In this document: in pieces, positions 16,207 to 26,806 of the stretch
Layout: each line of letters begins with the position of its first letter
How positions within the stretch are numbered: position 1 is the stretch's first letter
Assembly: GCF_001613405.1 (NCBI RefSeq)
Contig: NZ_BDCH01000035.1
Location: 1 to 64,000, forward strand
Length of the DNA stretch: 64,000 nucleotides
Source of the DNA: Nocardia crassostreae
GTDB taxonomy: Bacteria > Actinomycetota > Actinomycetes > Mycobacteriales > Mycobacteriaceae
Direction of reading: 5' to 3'
The notes under the pieces: model-generated
The model's database searches: none
What the model saw: the letters and a program-made list of their open reading frames with translations, nothing else
What the model was told of the DNA's origin: nothing
Program-made: the position numbers and the translations under genes

Positions 16207-19200
16207 CTACGGGCAGGGGCGGACGTAGGGGACCGTGGGGAGTAGGTCGCGCCATTGTTGTTCGTCGATGTGGTCCGAGGTTGTGGCGCAGAGCATGTCG
16301 GCTACGGCGGCGGGGTCGGTGTACCAGAGGACGGAGATGCGGTCGCCCATGGCGAAGAGGCGGGATTCGTCTCGGGGGAGGAAGGAGAGGAACCAGGTCC
16401 AGCCGACGGGGGCGGTGAGGGGGCGCCGGTGGGGGTGAGGGTGGCGTCGGTGAGGGTCCAGAGGCGGGCGGTGCGGTCGTCGCCGCCGGAGGCCAGGCGG
16501 CGGCCGTCGTGGTCGAAGGTCAGGGTGCGGACGGCGCCGACGTGGGCGCGGGTGGTGGCGAGTTGGGTGGGGTGGGTGGGGTCGGTGACGTCCCAGAGGC
16601 GGACCGTGCCGTCATTGTCGCCGGTGACGAGGCGGCGGCCGTCGGGGGTGAAGCGCAGGGTGCGGACTATGACGTCGCCGGTGTCGATGGTGTGGTGGGT
16701 TGGGTTTGCCGGGTCGGCGAGGTCCCAGAGGTGGATGTGGGTGGCGGCGTCCGCGGCCGCGACCAGGGCGCCGGATGGGGACAGGTCGGCCGCTTGCAGG
16801 TCGCGGTCGGAACCGGTGAGGGGCGGGCCGAGGGGGCGGGCGGAACGGTCCGGAACGTCCCACAGTTGGAGGGCATTGTCCGGTGCTCCGGTGAGCAGGC
16901 GAGTGCCGTCGGAGGTGAAAACCACGGTGGGGACGAGGTTTTCGCCCAGCGACGGTCCGGCAGGGGTGGGACGGCTCGGGTCGCGGATATCCCACAGCCG
17001 GACGGCGCCGTCACCGGCGGTCGCCAGCATGGCGCCCGTCGGGGCGGACGGCGAGCCGGATGCCGCCGGAATCGGTTGGGGCGGCGGTGAATTCGCCGAG
17101 ACGACGGCCCTGCTGGGGGTCGGTGACATCCCACAGCGCGACCCGGCCGTCGCGCAGGCCGCTGGCCAGCAGGCGGCCGTCGCGGTCCAGCCCGGCGTCG
17201 GTGAGCGCGCCGTCGAACACGATGGGCACGTGCACCATCGAGGCGGTCCAGGTGCTGATGGTGCCGTCGGAACCGGCGGTGACCAACTCGTTGTCGGACA
17301 GGGCCGCCACCGATTCCGCGGAACCGCCGCTGCCCTGCGCATGCCAGCCGGTGGGCAGCACCCGCTCGTGATCGTGGGTGTCCCAGAAGCGCAGTGCGCC
17401 ATCGGATCCCGCCGCGACCAGCACCTGACCGCGGCGGCTGAAGGCCAGGCCCGTGATCGGCACCCGGCGGGCGTGCTCGCTCGCGATGAGCCGCGGCCGC
17501 TGCGGATCGCGGGCATCCCAGACCTGGAGCAGGCCGTCGGCGGTACCGGCCGCGAGCAGGTGATCCGAGCCCAGCGCCAGCGCCGTGAGCGCACCGGGCA
17601 CCGTCAGCGGCGCGCCGGACGGGGTGAGCCGCCCGCCGTCGGCCGTCCACAGGCGCACGACGCCGTCCTCGGACCCGCTGGCCAGGTCGGCGGTATCGGG
17701 TCCCAGCGCCAGCGCGCGCACCGACCCGGAATGCGCGGCAATCGCATCGACCTTCCGGATCGATTGCGGCACAGTGGTATCCAGGGTCGACAGGCCGCCG
17801 TCATCGGTGGCTGCCACCACGGTCCGGCCATCGCCCAGATAGGTCAGCCTGGTCACGGGCGCACCGATATCCACGGATCCGGCCCGCACGGCCGCCCGGG
17901 GATCGCGCACATCCCAGACCTGGACGACGCCGTCCTCACCGCCGCTCACCAGTGTCTCGCCCGCCGGGTCGAAGGCCACCGCCGACACCGAATCACGGTG
18001 CCCGCTCAGCGGTTCGCCCAAGGCGCCGATGGACCGGGTATCGGACAGATCCCACAGCCGGACCGTCGCGTCGGTGCCCGCGCTCGCCGCCAGCCGTCGG
18101 CCCGGACTCAGTGCCAGCCCGGCCACCGGCCCGGCGTGCGTGACCGCCGAGGTGACGTTCACCGGCAGGCTCTGCGCCGCGAGCAACCGGCTCCGGGCGG
18201 TCGGCGACTGCTCGTTCATCCGGTATCCGGCCAGCGCGAGCTGCACCGACAGTCCGGGGTCGATCTCCTGCAGCCGTTGAGATTCGCTGATTATCTCGCC
18301 GAGCCAGGCCCCGCGCCGTTCCTGCGTCACCGTGACCCGGCCCGTGAAGACCGCGAGCGCCAGCACCAGGGCAATGGCCACCAGCGCGGCGATCCCGGCC
18401 TGCAGCAATCGTTTCCGCAGCATGCGGCGACGCTGCCGAATCGTGGACTCGGACAGGAACTCTCGCGCCACCCGATTCGAGGTGTCGGTGCGCCGCAACC
18501 AGGTGAGGGCATCCTCGAGCCGGGTGCGGCGATAGAGCAGTCGCGGGGGCCTGCCGTGTGCCGCCCACTCCCGCGCATCGGCCTCGATGCGCGGCCGCAC
18601 CGCCGTGAACTGCCGTTCCTCGGCGAGCCATTCGGCCATCCGCGGCCAGGCGGTGAGCAGCCCGTCGTGCACTAGTTCGATCTCGTCGCGGTGCCGCACC
18701 ACAATGCGCACCTTGGTCAGCCACGCGATCACCGCAGCCGTCGCCTCCGGATCCTCGGCCTCCCGGATCAGCACCTCCGGCGAGAGCCGATTGCGTTGCG
18801 CGGCGGTCGGTCCCAGGAAGACCAGGTTCACCAGCACGGTCCGCGCCGCCGCCCGATCGCGATCACTCATGAGCGACCAGAGCGTCTCGCAGCCCTTCGC
18901 GACCGCGCCCGCGACACCGCCGGATTCGCGGCACGCGTCCAGGGTCAAGGTAGTGCCGCGCCGGTTCTCCCAGGTCGTGGCGAGCACATAGGACAGCATG
19001 GGCAGCCGGATCGGACTGTGCGGCGCGAAGCTCGACAGCTCCCGCAGCAGCACCTCGATCAGGCTGTCCTCGATCTTGAGCCCGGTGGCGGCTGCGGGCC
19101 GGGTGATGGCCTCGCGCATCTCCGCATCCGACATGGGTTCCAGCAGCAGCGTCGGATTCGACAGCGGCGCCAGCGCCGGATGATTCGCCAGATCGGTGAG

Positions 19201-19866
19201 ATAGGCGCTGTCGCACGCCAATACGACCGTCGTACGCGGTTCGGCCTCCGGCGCGGTCAGCTCCACCAACCGGTTGAAGAAACCGTCCGCGACCTCGGCA
19301 GCGCAGCGCGCGAAGAGGAATTCGCCGCGATCCACCAGCACCAGCCCCGGCCCGGGCGCGGATTCGGCCTGATCGATCAGCTCCCACAATCCGGCCGCGG
19401 CCGCGGCGCGGCCGAAGAACAGATCGGCGTCCTCCGGCCGATAGGCCGCCAGCCCCCGATAGGGCGCGCGACCCGTATCGGCCCGCGGCTCCTGCACCGC
19501 CCGCGAACTCTGCCAGTCCGCATGCCAGCGCCGCATATCCAGCAGGGCCGGATCCAGCCGCGGATCGGGCGGCCGCGCCCGAGTCTGCCCGATGAGCACC
19601 TCCAGCACCGGCAGGATCGATTCGAAGGTGGCCGGAATGCGATGCCAGTGCCGCCAATCGCTGATGCGCTGCGCCGTGATCGGCGTGCAGCCGGGCCGAA
19701 TCCGCGTATTCGCGGCGCGGATCACCGATTTCACCGTCGGCGCCCCGGCTGCGGCGAACAAGGCCGAGAGCCGCGCGGCGAAGGCGGCCCGGCTGTCGGA
19801 GCCGCCGTCCGCCCCGCCGATCGAATCCGATTGGCGGGGCAGCCGAGTCGCGTCGGTGTCCGGCAA
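16207..19866 (-). pseudogene. STAND-like/WD40 membrane protein with two compensating frameshifts
   Basis: Read with two corrections this is 1219 residues. Order: helical N-terminal helix-turn-helix-like segment (about 25-95), nSTAND-like domain beginning PYRGLAAYRPEDADLFFGR (about 135-153), one membrane helix (about 485-508), then 14 WD40 repeats (GPVAGLALSP… to FLSFLPRDESRLF), enough for two seven-blade propellers, and a conserved-looking tail ending VPYVRPCP. The P-loop segment expected between FFGR and the Walker-B-like VLVDRGEFLF is absent. One extra base near 17034-17036 and one missing base in the G run 16419-16423 shift the frame and restore it. Nine bases separate it from the lipoprotein gene upstream. 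Confidence 0.75.
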
Positions 19867-19875
19867 TGGCGCCGC

Positions 19876-20433
19876 CTACCGCCGCACGCCCGGACCGGGC
19901 TGCGGTGTGATCGTGGATTCGGCGAGCACCGAGGAACAGGACAAGCGCATACCCTCCACCGACGTATCGAGCGCGTGCAGAGCTTGCTGAACCGATTCGA
20001 CGGTGTCCGGCGCCGGACTGGCCCCGTCGATGGCCTGACCGAGCCGGGTTAGCGCGTCGTGCAATGCGGACCCGGCGTCGCCGACGGCGGTGAAGGCCCG
20101 CCGGGACAAGGGCGAATCCATGGTATCGGTCGCGGCGTCGAACTCGGCGTCGATGGCGGCCGACAGGCGCGCCGCCTCGCGGACCCGGCGGCCGACCTCG
20201 CCCACGTCACCGCGCTCGGAGGCGGGGCCGATCCCGTTCAGCTGGTTGGACAGGGATGTGAAGGTGTTCTGCAGGCGGCCGACGCTGCGGCTGCCGACCG
20301 TGCAGTCGGCGGTATCGGGATCCGGGCCCGCGCCGGGCGCGGACTGCTCGCCGGAGCAGCCTGCCAGTGCGGCGACTGTCATCGTGGCCGCCACGATGAC
20401 AGTCGCCGCCCGGCGCGCCCGATCAGGCGACAT
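19876..20433 (-). CDS. Predicted lipoprotein of unknown function
   Basis: 185 residues from ATG 20433. Signal peptide RRAATVIVAATMTVAALAGC gives lipobox LAGC with lipidation at C26. The mature part has C42 and C173 (approximate positions) that could form a disulfide, and is mostly helical (LQNTFTSLSNQLNGIG, REAARLSAAIDAEFDAATD). No family was recognised. It overlaps the preceding small membrane-protein gene by 11 bp and ends 9 bp before the STAND/WD40 gene, so it belongs to the same minus-strand operon. Confidence 0.7.
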   Translation of the reverse strand: MSPDRARRAATVIVAATMTVAALAGCSGEQSAPGAGPDPDTADCTVGSRSVGRLQNTFTSLSNQLNGIGPASERGDVGEVGRRVREAARLSAAIDAEFDAATDTMDSPLSRRAFTAVGDAGSALHDALTRLGQAIDGASPAPDTVESVQQALHALDTSVEGMRLSCSSVLAESTITPQPGPGVRR

Positions 20434-20692
20434 GGGACAACCCGGTGAGCAAGGCGTTCTGCACGGCCGGGAGGAAGCCCAGATTCGCCACCAGGGCCAT
20501 GCCCAGACCGAGCCGGGTCCACCGGTGCCGATTCCACCAGCCCACCGGGCCGGGGCGGCGGTGACGGGGCCGGGGCGCGGCCTCGCCCACATTCTCCTCG
20601 TAGTATCCGTAACCCACAGGGGCGGAACGGATGTCGATCAGGCCGCCGACCGGATCGACGGTGCTGGTGCCCACGGATCTGAATTCCAGCAT
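20423..20692 (-). CDS. Small single-pass membrane protein (89 aa)
   Basis: 89 residues from ATG 20692. A polar N-terminus with a GYGYYEEN patch is followed by a basic stretch (RPRHRRPGPVGWWNRHRW) and one hydrophobic helix, LGLGMALVANLGFLPAVQNALL, near the C-terminus. Not recognised. Its end overlaps the lipoprotein start by 11 bp and it starts 28 bp after the preceding stop. Confidence 0.6.
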   Translation of the reverse strand: MLEFRSVGTSTVDPVGGLIDIRSAPVGYGYYEENVGEAAPRPRHRRPGPVGWWNRHRWTRLGLGMALVANLGFLPAVQNALLTGLSHVA

Positions 20693-20720
20693 GGCGTACT
20701 CCTCGAACGTCGGGGACGGG

Positions 20721-21257
20721 TCAGGAGATGGTGTCGTGCCACGGCCGCGTCAGGGCGTCGTAGACGTCCTGCGTGAAGCGGCCGCGGCCCACGAGATCGC
20801 CCAGCACGGCCGCGGTCACGGCCTGGCTGACCACGGTGAGCGTGCCGATGAAGCCCAGCGATTGCAGCAACCCGGCGATATCGCCGCCCGCCGTCGCGGG
20901 AGCCGAGACCGATTGCCCGGCAACGAGTCCCGCGATCTGCACATTGCGGGAGCGGCCGAACTCCTTGGCCGTCTCGCTCGCGATCTGCAGCGGCTGCGGA
21001 TCTTCCGAGGGCTGGCCGAGGCCGGACAGCAGCCCGGCCAGCCCGCCGGTGCCGCCGCCGGTCAGCGCCGCCATTCCGGCCTGCATCTGCTTACCGGCCT
21101 CGGCATTGAGCCGCTCCCGTTCCTCCGCGGTGAGCTGGGCGGCGCGCTCCACGATCCGCACCACCGCCCGCCACTGCGGGCCGTACAGGTATTCCAGATG
21201 CAGGGCCGGATCGGACGGATCGAATCCCGCGGTGTTCTCGTTGGTTTCGACATTCAT
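20721..21257 (-). CDS. Conserved-looking soluble protein of unknown function (178 aa)
   Basis: 178 residues from ATG 21257, preceded by AAGGAG on the minus strand. The first half is charged and helical (EYLYGPQWRAVVRIVERAAQ, LTAEERERLNAEAGKQM), the middle Gly-rich, the end a moderately hydrophobic helix (LGFIGTLTVVSQAVTAAVLG) followed by FTQDVYDALTRPWHD. No family recognised. The longer reading through 24098 merges this gene with an unrelated frame of the preceding one and was rejected. Confidence 0.65.
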   Translation of the reverse strand: MNVETNENTAGFDPSDPALHLEYLYGPQWRAVVRIVERAAQLTAEERERLNAEAGKQMQAGMAALTGGGTGGLAGLLSGLGQPSEDPQPLQIASETAKEFGRSRNVQIAGLVAGQSVSAPATAGGDIAGLLQSLGFIGTLTVVSQAVTAAVLGDLVGRGRFTQDVYDALTRPWHDTIS

Positions 21258-21307
21258 GACGAACTCCTTGTTTTCCGAGGGGATGGGAGAGGGGATTTCG
21301 ATGACGC

Positions 21308-24065
21308 TCACACGCCGACCGAGACGAGGCGCCGGGTGTCGTTGTCCTGCAAGCCGTCCGCGGCGTCGCTGCCGAGCAGGGGAATGTCGGCGTGTGCGAC
21401 GGGCGCGGCGACCGGCCGGGCCGCGGGCGCCAGCAGCGCCTGCAATCCGGCGATGACCTGGTCCAGGCTCGCGGTATCGGTAATGCTGTCGAGGAACTGG
21501 CTGCCGGTCGCCGCCGACCCGCCACTGCCCTGCCCGTCCTGGGCCGCGCGAATGGCGGAGATGACATACGACCGGAATCCCGGATCCAGTAGCAACAGCA
21601 GCGGCAGCAGCACCAGCGCCACCAGTGCGGCCAGCGCCAGCGGTGCGCCGAGCGCGGTACCGGCCAGCAGCAGCGGCAGTCCGAGCGCGAGCGCCGGGAT
21701 GGCCACCGCCGCCGCGACGGCCACGGCCGGAATGGCCACCGCCGCCAGGGCGGCCAGTGCCAGCGCGCCCAGTCCGGTCGCGCCACCGGCGGCGACGGCC
21801 GCCAGCACCGGCAGGGCCAGCGCAATGGCGAACGCGCCCACCGGAATCGCCAGCAGGAGCAGCGGCAGCAGGGCGAGGGCGATCACCCCGACCAGGGCCA
21901 GCGGCACACCGACGGCCAGCAGCGGAATGCCGATCACCGCGACCGCGGCCAGGCCGAGGGCCGCCACCGGAGTCGCCGCGGCCGCCACCGCGCCGAGCGC
22001 CGCCAGCGCCAGGATCGGCAGGGCCGCCGCGACCAGTGCGGCCAGTGCGGCCGCGATGGGAGCCAGGGCCAGGACCGCCAGCACGCCCAGGATCACCGGG
22101 GCGGAGAAATCGATGGCCATGGTCACCAGCCAGGCGGCGAGCGCGAATCCCTTGACGGCGACCCACAATCCGCCCGCCAGGATGAGCGCCAGCAGCGGCA
22201 CCCCGAGCAGACCCAGGGCGCTGATGCCCAGCGCCGCACCGGCCACGGTCAGCCCGGCCACCAGGAACGGCAGCCAGACCGCGCCGATGGCGAGGGCGAT
22301 GACCGGCGACAGCGCGGTGGACAGGATGGGCGCGAACGGGCCCACGATCAGGAACGGCAGCGTGAGCACCACGGCCAGCGCCAGCGCGGCCACGCCGACC
22401 GGCAGCATGGCGATCACCGCGGCCAGCGCCACGCCGAAGGTCAGAGCCGCACCGGCCACGAATTCCGCACCCAGAATGGCCAATCCGGCCGCCAGGACGG
22501 CGCTGATGACCACACCGGCCACCACGGTGGCCGCGATCGCCACCGGAATCGCCGCCAGCAGGAACGGCGGGAACAGCGCGGCCGCGTAGACGAACGAGGT
22601 GATGATCAGCAGCGCGGTGAGCGCCAGCGGAATACCGCTGGCCACGGTCAGCACGCCGACCAGACCCATGAGCAGACCGGTCACGATCGCCGTGCCGCCG
22701 ATACCGGCCAGCACCGTGAGCAGCTGCGCGCCCAACAGGAACGGCAGGGCCAGCAGCGCGATCGGCGGATTGATGACGATCAGCGCGCCCAGCGTCAGCG
22801 TCAGCATGGCGAAGGACAGCACATTGATCGCCAGTCCGCCCACCGCCGTGACCGCGACCGCCGCCAGCGCCCAGGCGATCATGAGACCGGTCAGCGCGAT
22901 GAATCCGCCCAGGGTGAAGACGAAATTCAGCGCGACCAGACCCATGGTCGCCGCCGCCACGACGGCCGCGAAGGCGATGAGTGCGGGCAGTACGAACGGA
23001 ATCGTGTACGGCATCAGCAGCATGAGCAGGCCGCCCACGATCACCGTGCCCGATGCCCAGGTCACCGCCGACACCAGGATGAATGTGGTGCACAGCGCCA
23101 CCAGCAGGCCCGAAATGCCCGCGGCGCCGAACAGGAACAGCAGGCCGAGTGCGGCAGGAATGCCGACCAGCACCGCCAGGAACAGCGGCGCGAGCAGCGG
23201 GCCCACCACCGGCAGCGCGAAAACCAGTGCCGCCGTGGCGATCAGGCCCGCGATGACCGCGACCCCGGAGGCGATGGCGCCGCCCGCGGCCACGGTCGAT
23301 CAGCTCGGTGATGGGATCGCGCGTGCTGTCCGGATCCCGGCGGGAACCGGCGGCCTCGATGGCCCGGGTCACGAAGTTCAGCAGATCCTGCACCGGCTGC
23401 CGCAGCGGACCGGACGGGAACGTGGTGTCCGCCCACCCCGCCAGCTGCCGCAGATCCAGACCCGAACCCGCCACCTCGGCCGCGGCGGCCGCGATCTCGG
23501 TGATCGGCGCGGCGACCGGTCCGAGCAGACCGGACAACTGGGGAGCACCGCCCGGAACCGTGCCGACCGCCGGGGTGGTGGCGGGACCGCCGGGGGCCGG
23601 TGCGGCCTGCTGCGGAGCCTGGGGAATCCACGGCGCCACCGGGGTTCCCGCGGTGGCATCGCTCAGCGCACCCATGGCCTGATCGAGCACGCCCTGCGCC
23701 GCGGGACCCAGATCCGGGCCGAGCACCGTGCCGAGGTCCGGGACCGCATTGCCGATGGCGGTGCCGAGACCCGGGACGGCATTGCCGATGGCCGTGCCGA
23801 GTTCCGGCAGCGGCGCGCCGAGGTCCGGAATATCGAGCGTCGGCTGCCCGGGTGCGCCGATGGCCGGGCGCGCCAGATCACCGGGGGAGACGGGCGGGAC
23901 GAGGGGCGCGGGCGCCTGGGCCGTGGCCTCACCGGTCGTCACCATGACGGTGGCCAGCGAGGCGAAGGCCGCCGCCGCGTAGAGACCGCGGCGATTGCGC
24001 TTGCACTCCTTCTGCTGCCGGGCGGCGCGCTTGGTCGTCCGGGTGCGTGCGAGTGATGCGGACAT
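21308..24065 (-). pseudogene. Giant hydrophobic exported/membrane protein, single frameshift
   Basis: About 918 residues if one frameshift is corrected. The N-part from ATG 24065 has a basic start and signal-like helix (GLYAAAAFASLATVMVTTG), then a Pro/Gly-rich linker with a 12-residue repeat (LGTAIGNAVP). Near 23293-23297 the frame changes by one extra (or two missing) bases, and the C-part is a roughly 600-residue run of some two dozen Ala/Leu/Ile/Val/Gly helices with almost no charged residues, ending in a short polar tail. Alternatively they are two genes, the second starting at GTG 23293, but that GTG has no ribosome site and its first residues continue the sense of the first part. No family recognised. 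Confidence 0.55.
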
Positions 24066-24098
24066 GGCAGGAACCTTTCGATCGACAGGGATCTGCAA

Positions 24099-24398
24099 TC
24101 AGGCCGGGCCGGTTTCCCTGGCCGCACAATTCGCTCGTGACACACCGCCCTCGGCGCCCAGGGCCGGGCCGATGCGGGTATGCGCGAGCCCGCCGATATC
24201 GCGGCACCGGATGAAGGCGTGCTGTCCGGCGCCCGCTCCGGGCGGGCAGGAGAGGGTGATCTCGTTGGGCACCGAATCATCGGTGACGCACTCGGTAGCC
24301 GGTTCGGCCGCAGCCTCGACCGGCGCCCCGAGTACCGCGCCCGGAAAGGTGAGTGCGGTGAACGCAGCTAATGCCGCGAGTTTGCCGATGCAGGTCAT
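24099..24398 (-). CDS. Small secreted protein, first gene of the envelope cluster
   Basis: 99 residues from ATG 24398. Signal peptide TCIGKLAALAAFTALTFPGAVLG, then a short mature chain with four Cys (ECVTDD, LSCPPG, IRCRDI, ANCAAR) that could form two disulfides. No family recognised. It lies 33 bp before the giant membrane-protein gene on the same strand. The 221 bases to the next gene on the plus strand hold the promoters of both. Confidence 0.65.
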   Translation of the reverse strand: MTCIGKLAALAAFTALTFPGAVLGAPVEAAAEPATECVTDDSVPNEITLSCPPGAGAGQHAFIRCRDIGGLAHTRIGPALGAEGGVSRANCAARETGPA

Positions 24399-24619
24399 CG
24401 GTCGATGGTCCGAAGGCGGACCCGGGAGGGTCAATGTGACCGGGGCTACAAACGGTTAGTATGTGCAGGTCGTAGACGTGGTCCTGGATCTCCGCTGCGG
24501 ATAAGAGTTACGGCTTTTTTACTGCGGATCGACTTGACGGATTAAGGCGTCGAAGATCCTGATCGACAGTCCAGCAATACTGTGGCTACCGATGGAATTC
24601 ATCGAATTCGAAAGGCAGC

Positions 24620-25351
24620 GTGATTGCCGTGAGCAAAAATCGCAGCGGCCGCACCGTCGCCCGGGCGGCGCGACCGCGCCGATATTTCACGCCGTTCACG
24701 GTGGGCGCCGCGGTCGTGTTGATCGCTCTGATCGCCGTGATCGCCGTGAGCTTCCAGGCCAGGCATCGAGACAAGGAACAGGCCGCCGCCGCGGTCGCCC
24801 CGCCCGCTGTCTTCACCGCCGACGGCCGACTCCGCTTCGGCGACGCCCCGACCACGGTCACGGTCACCACCGACTTCCAATGCCCGGTATGCCGCGAGTT
24901 CACCGCCACCACGGGACCCACGCTGACCGAACTGGTGCGCTCCGGCGCGATCGCCGTCGAATACGACACCGTCGCCGTACTCGATCGCGCCTCCACGGAC
25001 CGCTACTCCGCCCGTGCCTCCAATGCCGGGGTGTGCTTTGCGGTAGCGGACAAGGACGCCTGGCCCGATTTCGAACAGCGGGTCTTCGAGGCGCAACCCG
25101 CCGAGGGCGGGCCGGGACTCACCGACGACCGCCTGGTGGAAATCGCCGCCCACGCCGGTGCCAGCGGCTCCGATGTCGCGGACTGCATCACCTCGGACCG
25201 GTACGCCGGATTCGTCGAAGCGCACGGTCGCGCCGCCATTGCCGTCGGTCTGACCCATGTCCCGGTGGTGAAGGTGGGTGACCAGACTGTCGAAAACCTC
25301 ACCCCCGACGGTCTGCGCGCGGCGGTGGCCCGGGCTCAGGAACAGCGCTAG
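24620..25351 (+). CDS. Membrane-anchored thioredoxin-fold (DsbA-like) protein
   Basis: 243 residues from GTG 24620; GTG 24629 is an equally possible start. One membrane helix at about 25-45 anchors an outer thioredoxin-fold domain with active site FQCPVC (C88, C91) and the cis-proline loop LTHVPVVKVG. It should catalyse disulfide exchange in exported proteins. The same layout occurs at 31526, where a CcdA partner is present; none is seen here. The TAG stop shows that TAG is used as a normal stop in this genome. It is 117 bp upstream of hisD. Confidence 0.85.
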   Translation: MIAVSKNRSGRTVARAARPRRYFTPFTVGAAVVLIALIAVIAVSFQARHRDKEQAAAAVAPPAVFTADGRLRFGDAPTTVTVTTDFQCPVCREFTATTGPTLTELVRSGAIAVEYDTVAVLDRASTDRYSARASNAGVCFAVADKDAWPDFEQRVFEAQPAEGGPGLTDDRLVEIAAHAGASGSDVADCITSDRYAGFVEAHGRAAIAVGLTHVPVVKVGDQTVENLTPDGLRAAVARAQEQR

Positions 25352-25468
25352 CCCGCGCCCAGAGATAAGCGTTGGCGCCGACCCGATAGTCTGATAGCTG
25401 GTCGCAAGCAGTTTCGGCTGCGTGGTGGACCCCTTTCGAATCAGCACAGACAAGGACTGCACAGCGCT

Positions 25469-26806
25469 ATGACTAGCCGCATCGAGCTCGCCCGCGTGGA
25501 TCTGCGCGGACGTACGCCCACTGCTGCCGAACTGCGCGCGGCTCTGCCGCGCGGGGGCGTCGACGTGGACTCGGTGCTGCATCATGTGCGGCCGGTCGTG
25601 GAGGCGATTCGCGATCGGGGCGTCGAGGCGGCCATCGAGTACAGCGAGAAGTTCGACGGTGTGCGACCGGTGTCGGTGCGGGTGCCCGCGGCCGAGCTGG
25701 AGAAGGCCCTGGCCGAACTGGATCCACAGGTGCGGACCGCCCTCGAGGTCGCCATCGAGCGCACCCGCAAGGTGCACGACGATCAGCGGCGCACCGATAA
25801 GACCACCCAGGTGGTGCCCGGCGGCACCGTCACCGAGCGGTGGGTTCCGGTTGAGCGGGTCGGCCTGTACGTGCCGGGCGGCAATGCCGTCTACCCGTCG
25901 AGCGTGGTCATGAATGTGGTCCCGGCCCAGGCCGCGGGCGTGGATTCGCTGGTGGTGGCCTCGCCGCCGCAGGCGCAGTTCGGCGGCCTGCCGCACCCGA
26001 CGATCCTGGCGGCCGCGCAGCTGCTCGGTGTCACCGAGGTGTGGGCGGTCGGCGGTGCGCAGGCCGTGGCGCTGCTGTCCTACGGCGGCACCGATACCGA
26101 TGGCGCGCAGCTGGAACCGGTCGACATGATCACCGGGCCGGGCAATATCTACGTGACCGCCGCCAAGCGGCTGTGCCGCGGGCTGGTCGGCATCGATGCC
26201 GAGGCCGGGCCGACCGAGATCGCGATTCTGGCCGACGCCACCGCCGATGCGGGGCACGTCGCGGCCGATCTCATCTCGCAGGCCGAGCACGATGTGCTCG
26301 CCGCCAGCGTGCTCGTCACCGACAGCGTGGAGCTGGCCGATGCCGTCGATGCCGCGCTGACCGCGCAGATGGCCGTGGTCAAGCACCACGACCGGGTCGC
26401 GGAAGCCTTGTCCGGCAAGCAGTCCGGCACGGTGCTCGTCGACGATATCGAGCAGGGCCTGCGCGTGGTGAACGCCTACGCCGCCGAGCACCTGGAGATC
26501 CAGACCGTCGACGCGGCCGCCGTGGCGGCCCGGGTGCGCAGTGCCGGAGCGGTTTTCGTGGGCGCGTGGTCGCCGGTGAGCCTGGGCGACTACTGCGCCG
26601 GATCCAATCACGTGCTGCCCACCGCCGGATGCGCCCGGCACTCTTCGGGTTTGAGCGTGCAGACCTTCCTGCGGGGCATCCACGTCGTGGAGTACTCCGA
26701 GGCGGCGCTGAAGGATGTGGCCGGACACGTGGTGGCGCTGGCCAATGCCGAGGACCTGCCCGCGCACGGTCAGGCCGTGCAGGTGCGATTCGGAGAGCTG
26801 CGGTGA
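25469..26806 (+). CDS. hisD: Histidinol dehydrogenase
   Basis: 445 residues. Oxidises L-histidinol to L-histidine in two NAD-linked steps, the last reactions of histidine synthesis. Family signatures are YVPGGNAVYPSSVVMN, ITGPGNIYVTAAKR, ISQAEHDVLAA (zinc-site Glu/His region) and the C-terminal GDYCAGSNHVLPTAG block. AAGGA lies about 13 nt before the ATG. Its TGA overlaps the hisC GTG by 4 bp. It opens the first half of the his operon. Confidence 0.97.
   Translation: MTSRIELARVDLRGRTPTAAELRAALPRGGVDVDSVLHHVRPVVEAIRDRGVEAAIEYSEKFDGVRPVSVRVPAAELEKALAELDPQVRTALEVAIERTRKVHDDQRRTDKTTQVVPGGTVTERWVPVERVGLYVPGGNAVYPSSVVMNVVPAQAAGVDSLVVASPPQAQFGGLPHPTILAAAQLLGVTEVWAVGGAQAVALLSYGGTDTDGAQLEPVDMITGPGNIYVTAAKRLCRGLVGIDAEAGPTEIAILADATADAGHVAADLISQAEHDVLAASVLVTDSVELADAVDAALTAQMAVVKHHDRVAEALSGKQSGTVLVDDIEQGLRVVNAYAAEHLEIQTVDAAAVAARVRSAGAVFVGAWSPVSLGDYCAGSNHVLPTAGCARHSSGLSVQTFLRGIHVVEYSEAALKDVAGHVVALANAEDLPAHGQAVQVRFGELR

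Noticed and set aside
20631..22589. Long plus-strand open frame of 652 codons
   Set aside because: It is antisense to the hydrophobic membrane-protein gene and has Ser/Ala/Thr-rich low-complexity composition, as expected from the complement of GCC/CTG-rich codons.
20721..24098. Single 1125-codon reading covering the membrane protein and the 178-aa gene
   Set aside because: Its middle part is Arg/Gly-rich nonsense; only the two ends are in coding frames. The hydrophobic frame 21308-23293 is the real one in between.
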